A stretch of DNA of 64,000 nucleotides from Bradyrhizobium liaoningense (GTDB lineage Bacteria; Pseudomonadota; Alphaproteobacteria; Rhizobiales; Xanthobacteraceae), in contig NZ_JAFCJM010000033.1 of assembly GCF_018130955.1 (NCBI RefSeq), positions 1 through 64,000 of the forward strand. The letters run 5' to 3'. The position numbers and the translations under genes are program-made. Shown piece after piece: positions 35,794 through 45,210 of this stretch (the stretch's first letter is position 1; each line of letters begins with the position of its first letter). The notes beneath the pieces were generated by a model. The model was given only the letters and a program-made list of their open reading frames with translations. It made no database searches and had not been told where the DNA came from.

Positions 35794-36465
35794 ATGAAAC
35801 GCCTGACCGGAGCCGTGATCGGCCTCTTTTGCCTTGCGGCGCCTGCCGCCGCTGAAACCCCGGCCGCAATCGTCGAAGACGTGCAGGGCAAGGTCCAGGG
35901 CGTCGAGTTCATGGACTATGTCGCACCCGGCAAGATCATCAAGCTCGCACCGAACGGCACGCTCGTGCTCGGCTATCTGAAATCCTGCTGGCGCGAGACC
36001 ATCACCGGCGGCGTCGTGCAGGTCGGCCCCGAGCAGAGCGCGGTCCAGCTCGGCGACGTCCAGCGCGTCAAGGTGCCGTGCGACGCCAATGCCGCGCAGC
36101 TCTCCGAGCGCGAGGCGAACCAGAGCGCGGCAACCACCTTCCGCACCATGAAGTCCGACAAGCCGGGCGCTGCGCCGAAGAAGCTGACCACGCTCTACGG
36201 CGTCGCGCCGCTGGTCGAGGCCAAGAGCGGCGGCACGCTCAGCATCGAACGGATCGACGCCAAGGGCGAGCAGTTCAGCGTGCCGCTGACCGGCAACATC
36301 ATGGTGCGCGGCAAGTTCTACGACTTCGCCAAGGCCGGCAAGACGCTCACGCCCGGCGGCACCTATCTGGCGACGCTCGGAACGCACCGCTTCACTTTCC
36401 AGGTCGATGCCAAGGCGACGACGTCGCCGACGCCGATCGTCGGCCGCCTCTTGCGGCTAGAGTAG
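35794..36465 (+). CDS. Exported FecR-like protein, partner of the CHASE2 cyclase
   Basis: A 223-residue exported protein. Signal peptide MKRLTGAVIGLFCLAAPAAA ends near residue 20. The rest has alternating strands and glycine turns (GKVQGVEFMDYVAPGKIIKL, LAPNGTLVLGYLKS, ITGGVVQVGPE) that recall FecR-type periplasmic domains, with two cysteines that may pair. It ends 19 bases before the cyclase start, so they are co-transcribed. It probably binds or modulates the extracytoplasmic CHASE2 domain (inference). A start at MNRTKIELD twelve codons earlier is less likely. Confidence 0.65.
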   Translation: MKRLTGAVIGLFCLAAPAAAETPAAIVEDVQGKVQGVEFMDYVAPGKIIKLAPNGTLVLGYLKSCWRETITGGVVQVGPEQSAVQLGDVQRVKVPCDANAAQLSEREANQSAATTFRTMKSDKPGAAPKKLTTLYGVAPLVEAKSGGTLSIERIDAKGEQFSVPLTGNIMVRGKFYDFAKAGKTLTPGGTYLATLGTHRFTFQVDAKATTSPTPIVGRLLRLE

Positions 36466-36484
36466 ACGGCCGCACCGGGGCGCG

Positions 36485-38635
36485 ATGCGGCGAATTGGCA
36501 GGCGGGACATCGTTGCGGCGGCGCTGATCGCTGTGATCAGCGGGATCGTCTTCACGTCGCCGCCGCTCGCCACGCTGCAGGGACTCTCGCTCGACATCCT
36601 GACCGGGCTGCGCGCAAGGCTCGTCGGCGACAGCAGGGACCCCGCGGCCTCGCCGGTGGTCGTCCTGGCGATCGATCAGGAAAGCTACGAGACCCCGCCC
36701 TTCAAGGACTCCCCGACGATCACCTGGACGCGCGAGCTCGCCCGGGTGCTCAACGCCGTCATGGACGGCGGGGCCCGCGTCATCGGCTTCGACGTCATCT
36801 TCAAGTCCTCGATCGAGCAATCGGAGATTCCCTTCGGCGACGCGCCGCTGGGCACCCGCATGAAGGGCTTTGACCGGGATTACCTGCGCACGCTTCGGCA
36901 AGGAGCCGATGCCGGCAAGCTCGTGCTGGGCGACATCCAGAACGACCGTCCGGAGCGTCCCTTCCCCGGACAGGTTCTTGCGGCGCGCCCGCAGAACGTC
37001 CGCGCACTGAATGTCCATACCGATTCCGACCACGTCATCCGCCGGATGCCGCTGACCTTCACCATCGATGGCAAGCCCGTGCCGCTGATGGCACTCGAGC
37101 TCGCCTCGCGCGCGCTCGGGGCAACGCCCGAGATCTCGTCCGACGGCACGGTGAAACTTGCCGGCTACGCGATCCCGAGCACCCGGCCCAACACGCTCAC
37201 CCTCAACTTTCGCGGCGCCGGCCGCGACGTCCCGTCGTTTTCCTTCGCCGACCTGCGCGCCTGCGTCGAGAAGGGCGATGCAGAGTTCTTCCGCAACGCG
37301 TTTGGCGGCAAGGTCGTAATCCTCGGCACCGTGCTCAATTTCGACGACCGCAAGCTGACCTCGATGCGGCTTGGCGGCAGCCGTGATGGCGCACCCGCGC
37401 CACGCTGCGCCCTGCCCGCTCCCGCACAGACAGCGACTGCTGCCCGCAGCGACATCGCCGGCGTCTTCGTGCACGCGACCGCCGTGCGCAATTTGATGGA
37501 GCGCGATGCGGTGTCCGAGCTCGGCTTTCCCTGGCGGAGCATCATCGCGATCCTCGCCGCGGCACTGATTGCGTTCGCCGCGTGCCTGCTCGCGCCGGCC
37601 GGCACGATCATCGCGTGGCTCGCCGTCACCGTCGTCTATGCGGCCTGTGCCGTCGCCCTGTTCGTTCACGCGATTGCGCTGCCACTGACCGAGCCCGCGC
37701 TCGCCGGCCTTGCTGCAGGCGCCCTGATGATCGGTTATCGCTTCGTCATTGCCGACCGCGAGGAGCGCTTCCTGCGCAAGAGCTTTGCCTTCTACCTCGC
37801 GCCGCAGGTGATCGACACCATGGTGGCGTCGGGCAAGATGCCGGCGCTCGGCGGCGAGATGCGCAATGTCACGGTCTTCTTCTCCGACCTGACCGGCTTC
37901 TCCTCGATCTCCGAGAAGATGACGCCGACCGAGCTGGTGGCGCTGATGAACGAGTATCTCTCCGAGATGACCGACATCATCGAGAGCCATGGCGGCTATG
38001 TCGACAAATATGTCGGCGATTCCATCGTGGCGGTGTTCGGCGCGCCGGCGGACGATTCGGATCACGCCGGCCACGCCGTGCGTGCGGCGCTGCAATGCCG
38101 CGACCGCCTCGACGAGCTCAACCGCAGCCATCCCGCATTCCGGGGCCGAGGGCTTGCCCATCGCATCGGGCTCAACACCGGCGAGGCCGTGGTCGGCAAT
38201 ATCGGCTCGCGCCGCCGCTTCAACTACACGGTCATGAGCGACACCGTGAACGTCGCCTCGCGGCTCGAGGGCGCCAACAAATATCTGGGCACCTCGATCA
38301 TGGCCTCCGAGATGACGGTGGCGCAGACCGGTGGGACCTTTGCCTGGCGCGAGCTCGACTCGATCAGGGTCAAAGGCCGCGACGAGCCGGTCAGGATCTA
38401 CGAGCCACTGGCGGAGCGTGGGGCGGAAACACCAGCGCAGGCGAATGCGGCTGCAGCCTATGCCGAAGGCCTCGCGCATTGGCGGGCGCGCGAGTTCGCC
38501 AAGGCTGCCGATTGCTTCACCCGGGTCGCTGCGACCGACCGGCCATCGGCGCTGTTCGAAACGCGCGCAAGAGAATTGGCGTCCAATCCGCCGCCCCCGG
38601 ATTGGACGCCCGTCAACACGCTCGAAGGCAAGTGA
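36485..38635 (+). CDS. CHASE2-domain adenylate/guanylate cyclase with TPR-like tail
   Basis: A 716-residue membrane protein. Layout: transmembrane helix at residues 8-28, periplasmic CHASE2 sensor about 40-330 (VVLAIDQESYE, ARVIGFDVIF), three transmembrane helices about 340-430, and a class III cyclase domain about 455-630 with metal-binding Asp residues in FFSDLTGFSSISE and VDKYVGDSIVAVFG and the RRRFNYTVMSDTVN loop. The last 60 residues read as a tetratricopeptide-like helix pair. It makes cAMP (most likely) in response to a periplasmic signal. It lies directly behind a secreted FecR-like gene. Confidence 0.93.
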   Translation: MRRIGRRDIVAAALIAVISGIVFTSPPLATLQGLSLDILTGLRARLVGDSRDPAASPVVVLAIDQESYETPPFKDSPTITWTRELARVLNAVMDGGARVIGFDVIFKSSIEQSEIPFGDAPLGTRMKGFDRDYLRTLRQGADAGKLVLGDIQNDRPERPFPGQVLAARPQNVRALNVHTDSDHVIRRMPLTFTIDGKPVPLMALELASRALGATPEISSDGTVKLAGYAIPSTRPNTLTLNFRGAGRDVPSFSFADLRACVEKGDAEFFRNAFGGKVVILGTVLNFDDRKLTSMRLGGSRDGAPAPRCALPAPAQTATAARSDIAGVFVHATAVRNLMERDAVSELGFPWRSIIAILAAALIAFAACLLAPAGTIIAWLAVTVVYAACAVALFVHAIALPLTEPALAGLAAGALMIGYRFVIADREERFLRKSFAFYLAPQVIDTMVASGKMPALGGEMRNVTVFFSDLTGFSSISEKMTPTELVALMNEYLSEMTDIIESHGGYVDKYVGDSIVAVFGAPADDSDHAGHAVRAALQCRDRLDELNRSHPAFRGRGLAHRIGLNTGEAVVGNIGSRRRFNYTVMSDTVNVASRLEGANKYLGTSIMASEMTVAQTGGTFAWRELDSIRVKGRDEPVRIYEPLAERGAETPAQANAAAAYAEGLAHWRAREFAKAADCFTRVAATDRPSALFETRARELASNPPPPDWTPVNTLEGK

Positions 38636-38656
38636 CGGCCGACTGCCGCACCGGCC

Positions 38657-40330
38657 TTACGGCGTGTTGCACCTGAAGCTTTCAGCCTTGTTCACGTCGC
38701 CGCCCTGGTAGTGCGGATAGGCGGAATAGCGACACATCGGACGTGCAGCCGTCACGGAGAAGGGCGGCTTCGTTTCCTGCAGCACCTGCGTCATCTCACC
38801 AGGCGCCTTGTCCTTCTCGACCCATTGCGTCAGAGCTTCGAAGAGATCGACGGTCGCGGGGGCACCGGCTCCCATGTGATCCACGCCGGGCGCCACGTAG
38901 AGTCGCAACGAGTCGTCGACCTTGGCCACACCCATCTTGGCTTGCACGGACTTGTAGTATTCGATGCCCGCGTAAGGGCTTTGGGCGTAGTCGGCCATGT
39001 TCTCGAACATGATGATCTTGCCGCCGCGCGTCGCGAAGACGGAGAGATCAGGATCTGTCGAATCCATCAGAGACGAGACTTCCTTCATCCGATCCGCCAA
39101 TTGCGCAGGGTCGAACTTGGTCGCGTCATAGTTCGGATCGCGCGCAAAGAAGTACTGTACCGCCCCGCTGCCATAGAGCCAGGCGCGGCTGCCGGTCGGT
39201 CCGGGCGGCAGGGTCGGCGCGGCAGCGCCGGTTTCCCAGCCCACCCAGCCGCCAACCGGGCCCGTGCCCGCCGCCGCTTCGCCGCCAAATCCCCAGCCCG
39301 GATAGCTATCCAGGCCGTTGGCAGCCGCAAATCCCAGTGGCGACCGACCATGCAGCCGATCAACGACCTTGAGCTGCGTCTCCGACAGGCACGCAGTGTC
39401 TGATCCGGGCCGGCATGCGAGCCTGGCAGAATCGAAGGTCTTTTTGCACCCTTCGTAATTACTGACGATGCCGTCGGCGAGGCCGTCGAGCTTGTCGCAT
39501 GCCGCGAGTACCGCCTCATGCACGGCCTTGACCTTGTCGGGATCGATCCACCCGCCGCCAAACTGCGCCATGCCGATGCGCGTTCCGGCAGTCTGAAGGG
39601 CAACCCAGTTGATGACCGGCACGCCGCTCAGGATTCCGTCGAAATCGTTTGGAAAGCGCTGGGCCATGGTGAGGCCTTCGCGACCGCCCTCCGAGAAGCC
39701 GACATAGTAGAGCTTGGCAGGAGCCTTGCCGTAGCGCCGCTGCATCAGCACGACGGCGACGTCGCGCACTTTCTTGTAGGCGGCGTAGGCGAAGTTCGTG
39801 AGGGCTTCATCGTTCAGAGCGAAAGCCTGAATCGGCACGTTCGGCGCCATCTGGTGCCCCGAATCGGTGCCATAGGTAACGAACCCTCGCGCCAGCGGCG
39901 AGGGATGATCAGCGGGCGCAAGCGGCGGCAAGCCCAGGCCCGTGATCAGCGTGCCGTTGAAGCCGCCACCGCCAAACTGCACCGATGATCCGTTCCAATC
40001 GGTCGGAAGGTTGACCTGAAAACGGATCGGCGGAGCCTTGGGATCAACCGGCGCAATCGCGCCCACGACCTTGCAATATTCCGGAACCGCCGGCACGACC
40101 GCGAGGTAAGGCGGTAAGGGTCCGAACGGCAACTGGGCCTGCGCCAGAGGCGCGGACTGAACCAGCTCCGCCGAATCGATGGTCGCACCGCCGCTCGGCA
40201 GACCGATCTTCGCCGCCTCGATCCCTTCCTTCAATTTCGCGCAGGCGTCGGTCGCCGGCTGCGCCTGGCAAATCGCTGGAAACAGCACTGTCGCCGCGAC
40301 AATATTCATCAACAAGTAGCTTCTCGACAT
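38657..40330 (-). CDS. Tannase/feruloyl esterase family protein, exported
   Basis: A 557-residue exported esterase. Signal peptide MSRSYLLMNIVAATVLFPAICQA, cleavage near residue 24. The catalytic Ser lies in YYVGFSEGGREGL (about residue 195), with the His near VDHMGAGA. Several paired cysteines (CDKLDG, YEGCKK, LACRPG, CLSE) match the tannase family. It releases hydroxycinnamic or gallic acids from plant esters in the periplasm. GGGAGG precedes the start. It is next to pobA, the 4-hydroxybenzoate hydroxylase, which would use the aromatic acids downstream. Confidence 0.9.
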   Translation of the reverse strand: MSRSYLLMNIVAATVLFPAICQAQPATDACAKLKEGIEAAKIGLPSGGATIDSAELVQSAPLAQAQLPFGPLPPYLAVVPAVPEYCKVVGAIAPVDPKAPPIRFQVNLPTDWNGSSVQFGGGGFNGTLITGLGLPPLAPADHPSPLARGFVTYGTDSGHQMAPNVPIQAFALNDEALTNFAYAAYKKVRDVAVVLMQRRYGKAPAKLYYVGFSEGGREGLTMAQRFPNDFDGILSGVPVINWVALQTAGTRIGMAQFGGGWIDPDKVKAVHEAVLAACDKLDGLADGIVSNYEGCKKTFDSARLACRPGSDTACLSETQLKVVDRLHGRSPLGFAAANGLDSYPGWGFGGEAAAGTGPVGGWVGWETGAAAPTLPPGPTGSRAWLYGSGAVQYFFARDPNYDATKFDPAQLADRMKEVSSLMDSTDPDLSVFATRGGKIIMFENMADYAQSPYAGIEYYKSVQAKMGVAKVDDSLRLYVAPGVDHMGAGAPATVDLFEALTQWVEKDKAPGEMTQVLQETKPPFSVTAARPMCRYSAYPHYQGGDVNKAESFRCNTP

Positions 40331-40468
40331 CGTCCTCGCTCCTCCCAAATTCTGCTGCGGCCGTTTCAGCCGCAATTGCTTCTTGCGTGCAGGCCTGGTC
40401 ACAGGCCCGCAACGGGTCTCGATCAATGGATGGCAAAAAGAGCTGCTCGCGCCTGTCGCGCCTGCGGG

Positions 40469-40600
40469 CTAAAGCGCGATGGCCTTAGGTCGAATCATCA
40501 TCGCGCTTTGGCTCTTTGTTTGGGCATGATCTCCGCGCAAACGCGTTCCGCGTTTGTCGCGATGGAAAACCGCTGCGCACTTTTCCGGATCATGCTTTAG
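40469..40600. repeat. Palindromic interspersed repeat (Bradyrhizobium-type)
   Basis: A 130-base structured element between the tannase-family gene and the end of pobA. It starts with CTAAAGCGCGATG, has a matching ATCGCGCTTT, a GCATGATC and GATCATGC pair, and an ACGCGTTCCGCGT core, and ends with CATGCTTTAG. I recall very similar elements scattered in many copies through Bradyrhizobium genomes; its function is unknown. Confidence 0.7.
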
Positions 40601-41769
40601 AACGGCAGACCCACATAATTCTCCGCGAGCATGCGCTGCGCTGCCTCGGAGGAGAACAGATAGGACAGTTCCGTCTGCTGCAGCCTGTCCTCATATTCGA
40701 TCCGGTCGGGGAAACGGTGCAGCATCATGGTCATCCACCATGAGAAGCGCTGGGCCTTCCAGATGCGTGCCAGCGCCTTGGCGGAATAGCCCTCGAGGCC
40801 GGAATCGTCGCCTTTCTGATAATGCGCGAGCATCGCGTGGTAGAGGTAGTAGATGTCGGAGGCCGCGCTGTTGAGCCCGCGCGCGCCGGTCGGCGGCACG
40901 ATGTGGGCGGCATCGCCGGCGAGGAACAAACGGCCATAGCTCATGGGCTCTGCGACGAAGGAGCGCAGCGGCGCGATGCTCTTTTCGATCGACGGACCCG
41001 TGATGAGGCGGCCGGCGACCTCCGTCGGCAGGCGGCGCTTCAGCTCCGCCCAGAACGCGTCGTCCGACCAGTCCTCCACCTTGTCGGTGAGAGGCACCTG
41101 AACGTAGTAACGGCTCAAGACCTGCGAGCGCATCGAGCACAGCGCAAAACCGCGCTCGTGCTTCACATAGATCAGTTCGGGGTTGACCGGCTTGGTGCGC
41201 GACAGCACGCCGAGCCAGCCGAAGGGGTAGACCTTCTCATACTCGCGCAGCACGTCGCTCGGGATCGACTTGCGGCTGACGCCGTGAAAACCGTCGGCAC
41301 CGACGATGTAATCGCAATCGACGCGGACGGTCTCGCCATTCGCGCGATAGGTCACATAGGGCTTGTCCGACTTGAGGTCGTGCGGCGTCACGTCCTCGGC
41401 ATTGTGCACGACCTTGCCGCCGATCCGGTCGCGCGCCTCGTAGAGGTCGCGGGTGATCTCGGTCTGGCCGTAGACCAGCACCGAATTGCCGCCGGAATAT
41501 TTGTGGAGGTCGACGCGGTCGAGCACGCCGTCATGGGCGATCTCGAAGCCGTCATGGATCTCGCCCTCGCGGTCCATCCGCTCGCCGCACTCGGCCTCGC
41601 GCATCAGTTTGGCAAAGCCGTGCTCGAGCACGCCGGCGCGGATTCGGGCCAGCACATGCTCGCGGCTGTACTTCTCGAGCACGATGGTGTCGATGCCCTT
41701 GAGATGCAGAAGCTGGGACAGCAAGAGCCCCGACGGCCCGCCGCCGATGATGCAGACCTGAACCTTCAT
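40597..41769 (-). CDS. pobA: 4-hydroxybenzoate 3-monooxygenase
   Basis: A 390-residue flavoprotein hydroxylase that turns 4-hydroxybenzoate into protocatechuate using NADPH and O2. It has the GGGPSG FAD motif (residues 9-14), ERMDREGEIHDGFEI, DYIVGADGFHG and GDAAHIVPPTGARGLNSA (about residues 280-300), all typical of PobA, and the family length. It is divergent from an AraC-type pobR. The last codons run into the palindromic repeat. Protocatechuate pathway genes are not in this window. Confidence 0.95.
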   Translation of the reverse strand: MKVQVCIIGGGPSGLLLSQLLHLKGIDTIVLEKYSREHVLARIRAGVLEHGFAKLMREAECGERMDREGEIHDGFEIAHDGVLDRVDLHKYSGGNSVLVYGQTEITRDLYEARDRIGGKVVHNAEDVTPHDLKSDKPYVTYRANGETVRVDCDYIVGADGFHGVSRKSIPSDVLREYEKVYPFGWLGVLSRTKPVNPELIYVKHERGFALCSMRSQVLSRYYVQVPLTDKVEDWSDDAFWAELKRRLPTEVAGRLITGPSIEKSIAPLRSFVAEPMSYGRLFLAGDAAHIVPPTGARGLNSAASDIYYLYHAMLAHYQKGDDSGLEGYSAKALARIWKAQRFSWWMTMMLHRFPDRIEYEDRLQQTELSYLFSSEAAQRMLAENYVGLPF

Positions 41770-41791
41770 TGCGACCTCCTCCTCCCGGTGT

Positions 41792-41806
41792 TGCGAATTT
41801 TTCGCA
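41792..41806. promoter_or_regulatory. Candidate PobR operator
   Basis: TGCGAATTTTTCGCA is a perfect palindrome (six-base arms, three-base centre) 23 bases upstream of pobA and 56 bases upstream of pobR. Its position between the divergent genes suits binding by PobR. Confidence 0.5.
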
Positions 41807-41861
41807 GAAACGGGCCTGCAAGCCGATGGAGGGATCGGCCTTTGTCTTGTACAATTCGAAC

Positions 41862-42728
41862 ATGGGAACCCTGCCGTCAAAATCATCCATCCAGGTCTTC
41901 AACCTGTTCGGGGAGTCCGGCGATCTGCCGGACGTGGTGCACTGCGAGACGATTACGTCCCGCTCGGTGCTGCACGACTGGACGTTCGCCGTGCACCGCC
42001 ACGCCAGGCTGCACCAGGTCCTCCTGGTCGAGCGCGGCGGCGGCGAGGCGACGCTGGACGGGCGGGTTCACACCTTGAAGCCGATGCAGATCGTCAACGT
42101 ACCGGTCGGCCACGTCCACGGCTTCCGTTTCATCCCGGGCACGCAGGGCTGGGTGCTGACCATCGCCGCCGAAATTTTGGACGAGGTGCTGCTCGCCTCC
42201 GAGGGCCTGCGCGCGGTGCTGTCCCAATCCGCCGTGCTGCGCGGGACGCCGCAGATCCGCGCCACCATGAAGCAGATCTTTGCCGAGCACGCCGCGCGGA
42301 ATTTCGGCCGCGCGCATCTCTTGCGCGCGCTGTCGGCCGCCGTGATCGGGCTGGTGGCGCGCTCGCTCGCCGGCGAGAGCCTTGGTGGCGGGGCCGCCGA
42401 ATCCGTCCTGTTCCGCCGCTTCGAGGCGCTCCTGGAAGAGCATCACCTGAAACGCTGGAGCGTCGCCGACTACGCGGACGCGCTCTCGGTCACACCGACG
42501 CATCTCAACCGCATCACGCGCGTGGCGACCGGCGACACCGCCTCGCATCTCATCCTCAACCGCCTGATCCGCGAGGCGCGGCGCAACCTCGTCTACACCA
42601 ACCTGCCGGTGTCGACGATCGCCTACGCGCTCGGCTTCGAGGATCCCGCCTATTTCAGCCGCGTCTATACGTTGGCGACGGGCCTGTCCCCCAGTGCGTT
42701 TCGCGCCCAGATCCACGGCGGCGAGTGA
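41862..42728 (+). CDS. pobR: AraC-family regulator of pobA
   Basis: A 289-residue AraC/XylS protein. A cupin-like N-terminal half (FAVHRHARLHQVLLVERGGG then PMQIVNVPVGHVHGF) binds the effector, presumably 4-hydroxybenzoate, and the last 100 residues form the double helix-turn-helix (SVADYADALSVTPTHLNRIT then IAYALGFEDPAYFSRVY). It is divergent from pobA with a palindromic site between them. The start at 41862 was chosen as the first ATG that leaves room for a promoter. Confidence 0.9.
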   Translation: MGTLPSKSSIQVFNLFGESGDLPDVVHCETITSRSVLHDWTFAVHRHARLHQVLLVERGGGEATLDGRVHTLKPMQIVNVPVGHVHGFRFIPGTQGWVLTIAAEILDEVLLASEGLRAVLSQSAVLRGTPQIRATMKQIFAEHAARNFGRAHLLRALSAAVIGLVARSLAGESLGGGAAESVLFRRFEALLEEHHLKRWSVADYADALSVTPTHLNRITRVATGDTASHLILNRLIREARRNLVYTNLPVSTIAYALGFEDPAYFSRVYTLATGLSPSAFRAQIHGGE

Positions 42729-42737
42729 CGGCAGCCG

Positions 42738-42903
42738 TTAGGGCAGCGCCGCCGACAGCCTGGCCATTGTGCGATCGAGGATCTTGATCTCCTCCGGCGT
42801 CAGCACCGCGAGCAGCTTCGCTTCCTGCGCAAGCGCATCTGGCACGATCCGGCGGTAGAGCGCGCGGCCCACAGACGTCAGCGATGCGCTCGCGCCGGGC
42901 GGA
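42738..42903 (-). pseudogene. 3' end fragment of a marR-type gene
   Basis: Read on the minus strand, this segment encodes RALYRRIVPDALAQEAKLLA, then VLTPEEIKILDRTMARLSAALP and a stop, the last 50 or so residues of a MarR regulator. It closely matches the end of the intact MarR gene at 47720, with about 80 percent identical bases and a small deletion near its upstream limit. Upstream sequence no longer resembles marR. The stop lies ten bases from the pobR stop. It and the intact copy form direct repeats around the acetate-permease module. Confidence 0.8.
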
Positions 42904-43009
42904 CGCACTCTCGCATCTGCGGGTCTGCGAATATTTGACAGGGAAGTTGCCCCTGATCGCGCAATCCGCCGGACCTACTTCGAAAGTATTCCCCGGCATC
43001 GACCCGTGC

Positions 43010-43023
43010 TTGATCTGGATCAT
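43010..43023 (+). promoter_or_regulatory. Near-perfect FixK/FNR box before DUF485-actP
   Basis: TTGATCTGGATCAT differs from TTGA-N6-TCAA by the last base. Its centre lies 95 bases upstream of the DUF485 start, leaving room for a class II promoter. Confidence 0.45.
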
Positions 43024-43111
43024 GGAGCCCGCTTCGCCGGCGACACAATCTAGTCGGGCCTCCATCAGGCAGAGTGCTGTCTCAACCGGAAGAACTCCAG
43101 GGATCATTGAT

Positions 43112-43414
43112 GTGAGCAACCTTGCAAAGATTGAAAGCGATCCGAACTACCAGGAGCTGGTGCGACGACGTTCGTCGCTGGGCTGGACGCTGTCGCTTGT
43201 CATGCTCGTTATCTACTTCGGCTTCATCCTGCTGGTCGCCTACGCACCTAAATTCCTTGGAACGCCGCTGGGGAGCGGGGTGACCACAATCGGCATTCCG
43301 ATCGGATTGTCCGTCATCGTGCTCGCCTTCGTGCTGACCGGCATCTACGTGCGCACCGCGAATTCCGCCTACGACACGCTCATCCGCAAGATCCTGGAGG
43401 CCAACCGCTCATGA
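43112..43414 (+). CDS. DUF485 membrane protein
   Basis: A 100-residue protein with two transmembrane helices (LSLVMLVIYFGFILLVAYAP and IPIGLSVIVLAFVLTGIYV) after a short cytosolic NPNYQELVRRRSSLGW-like lead. DUF485 proteins are the usual small partners of ActP-type acetate permeases. The gene begins with GTG at 43112 after an AGGGA ribosome site and overlaps actP by four bases (ATGA), so the two are translationally coupled. Role in permease function is inferred from the constant pairing. Confidence 0.92.
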   Translation: MSNLAKIESDPNYQELVRRRSSLGWTLSLVMLVIYFGFILLVAYAPKFLGTPLGSGVTTIGIPIGLSVIVLAFVLTGIYVRTANSAYDTLIRKILEANRS

Positions 43415-45102
43415 AAAAGGTTTCCTGGCTATCGGCATTCCTGCTCGCGAGCGTACCCTCCGTCGCGCTCGCCGCGGGCGCCATCGAGGCCGGCGCCAAG
43501 CAGGCGACCAACTGGTCGGCGATTGGCATGTTCGTCGGGTTCGTCGCCCTGACGCTGGCCATCACCTATTGGGCTGCAAAACGCACCGCATCGGCGGCGG
43601 ATTTCTACTCGGCCGGCGGCGGCATCACCGGCTTTCAGAACGGACTCGCGATCGCCGGCGACTACATGTCGGCGGCCTCCTTCCTCGGCATTTCGGGTCT
43701 GGTCTACACCTCCGGTTATGATGGCCTGATCTATTCGGTCGGCTGGCTCGTGGGCTGGCCGATCGTCACGTTCCTGATCGCCGAGCAGCTCCGCAATCTC
43801 GGCAAGTTCACCTTTGCCGACGTCACGTCGTTCCGTCTCGGACAAACCGACATCCGCATCCTGGCGGCATGCGGCTCGCTGGTGACCGTCGCATTCTACC
43901 TGATCGCGCAGATGGTCGGAGCCGGCAAGCTGATCCAGCTCCTGTTCGGTCTCGATTACTGGATCGCGGTCGTCCTGGTCGGCGGGTTGATGATGATCTA
44001 CGTGACCTTCGGAGGAATGAAGGCCACGACCTGGGTGCAGATCATCAAGGCCGTGTTGCTGCTCTCGGGCGCGACGTTCATGGCCGGTGCCGTTCTCTAC
44101 AAGTTCGGGTTCAGCCCGGAAGCCCTATTCACCAAGGCAACCGAGGTGCATCCCAAGAAGCTCGCGATCATGGAGCCTGGCAGCCTGATCTCCAATCCGC
44201 TGTCCGCGATCTCGCTCGGCCTGGCGCTGATGTTCGGAACGGCGGGCCTGCCGCACATCCTGATGCGCTTCTTCACGGTGAAGGACGCCCAGGCCGCGCG
44301 CAAGTCGGTGTTCTACGCCACGGGCTTCATCGGCTATTTCTACATCCTGACCTTCATCATTGGCTTCGGCGCGATCACGCTGGTCTCCACGGATGCGGCG
44401 TTCCTCGACGGCGCCATTCTCGAGAAGACCAAGAGCGGCATCGCGGCGATCAAGGGCGGCTCCAACATGGCGGCCATCCATCTCGCGAACGCCGTCGGCG
44501 GCAACCTGTTCCTCGGCTTCATCTCGGCCGTCGCCTTTGCCACTATTCTGGCCGTCGTGTCGGGACTGGCGCTCGCTGGCGCCTCGTCCATCAGTCACGA
44601 TCTCTACGGCATGGTGATCAAGGGCGGCAATGCGAATGAGCAGGACGAGATCCGCGTCTCGAAGATCGCGACGCTGGTCCTCGGCGTGCTGGCGATCTTC
44701 CTGGGCATCGTGTTCGAGAACCAGAACGTCGCCTTCATGGTCGGGCTTGCCTTCGCCATCGCCGCCTCCTGCAATTTCCCCGTGCTGGTGATGTCGATCT
44801 TCTGGCGGGGCCTGACGACGCGGGGCGCGCTGATCGGCGGCTTCCTCGGCCTCGTCAGCGCCGTGGTCGGCGTCGTGCTCTCGCCGGCCGTGTGGGAGGT
44901 GACGCTCGGCTACGCAAAGGGCTCGGCACCGATCAAGCTGGACAATCCAGCCCTGTTCTCGATGGCGCTCGCGTTTGCCGGCATCTGGCTGTTCTCCGTG
45001 CTGGATCGCAGCAGGCGCGCCGCTACCGACCGCGAAGGCTTTGATGCACAATATGTCCGAAGCCAGACCGGCATCGGGGCGGCGGCCGCAACGACGCACT
45101 AG
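43411..45102 (+). CDS. actP: Cation/acetate symporter ActP
   Basis: A 563-residue solute:sodium symporter family protein with an N-terminal signal-like helix and about 13 transmembrane segments. The motifs GGGITGFQNGLAIAGDYMSAA and FTFADVTSFRLGQTDIR, then LPHILMRFFTVKDAQAARKS, mark ActP, which imports acetate and other short monocarboxylates with sodium or protons. It is coupled to the DUF485 gene, and a very strong hairpin follows its stop. Confidence 0.95.
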   Translation: MKKVSWLSAFLLASVPSVALAAGAIEAGAKQATNWSAIGMFVGFVALTLAITYWAAKRTASAADFYSAGGGITGFQNGLAIAGDYMSAASFLGISGLVYTSGYDGLIYSVGWLVGWPIVTFLIAEQLRNLGKFTFADVTSFRLGQTDIRILAACGSLVTVAFYLIAQMVGAGKLIQLLFGLDYWIAVVLVGGLMMIYVTFGGMKATTWVQIIKAVLLLSGATFMAGAVLYKFGFSPEALFTKATEVHPKKLAIMEPGSLISNPLSAISLGLALMFGTAGLPHILMRFFTVKDAQAARKSVFYATGFIGYFYILTFIIGFGAITLVSTDAAFLDGAILEKTKSGIAAIKGGSNMAAIHLANAVGGNLFLGFISAVAFATILAVVSGLALAGASSISHDLYGMVIKGGNANEQDEIRVSKIATLVLGVLAIFLGIVFENQNVAFMVGLAFAIAASCNFPVLVMSIFWRGLTTRGALIGGFLGLVSAVVGVVLSPAVWEVTLGYAKGSAPIKLDNPALFSMALAFAGIWLFSVLDRSRRAATDREGFDAQYVRSQTGIGAAAATTH

Positions 45103-45125
45103 GATAGTTTTGCGGAACACGCTTT

Positions 45126-45158
45126 GGCACCGGCCGGGCCCGTGGACCGGCCGGTGCC
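45126..45158 (+). terminator. Strong hairpin after actP
   Basis: A perfect 12-bp stem, GGCACCGGCCGG and CCGGCCGGTGCC, with a nine-base loop and TTCGTTCGT after it. It separates DUF485-actP from the signalling gene at 45211. Confidence 0.75.
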
Positions 45159-45210
45159 TTCGTTCGTCGCCGTCCGGTTCTGAACTGTCCCACGTCTTCG
45201 GAACGCCGAG

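Noticed and set aside
36392..38479. Long open frame antisense to the CHASE2 cyclase
   Set aside because: Low-complexity Arg/Gly/His composition and no recognisable domain; the sense strand encodes a complete cyclase.
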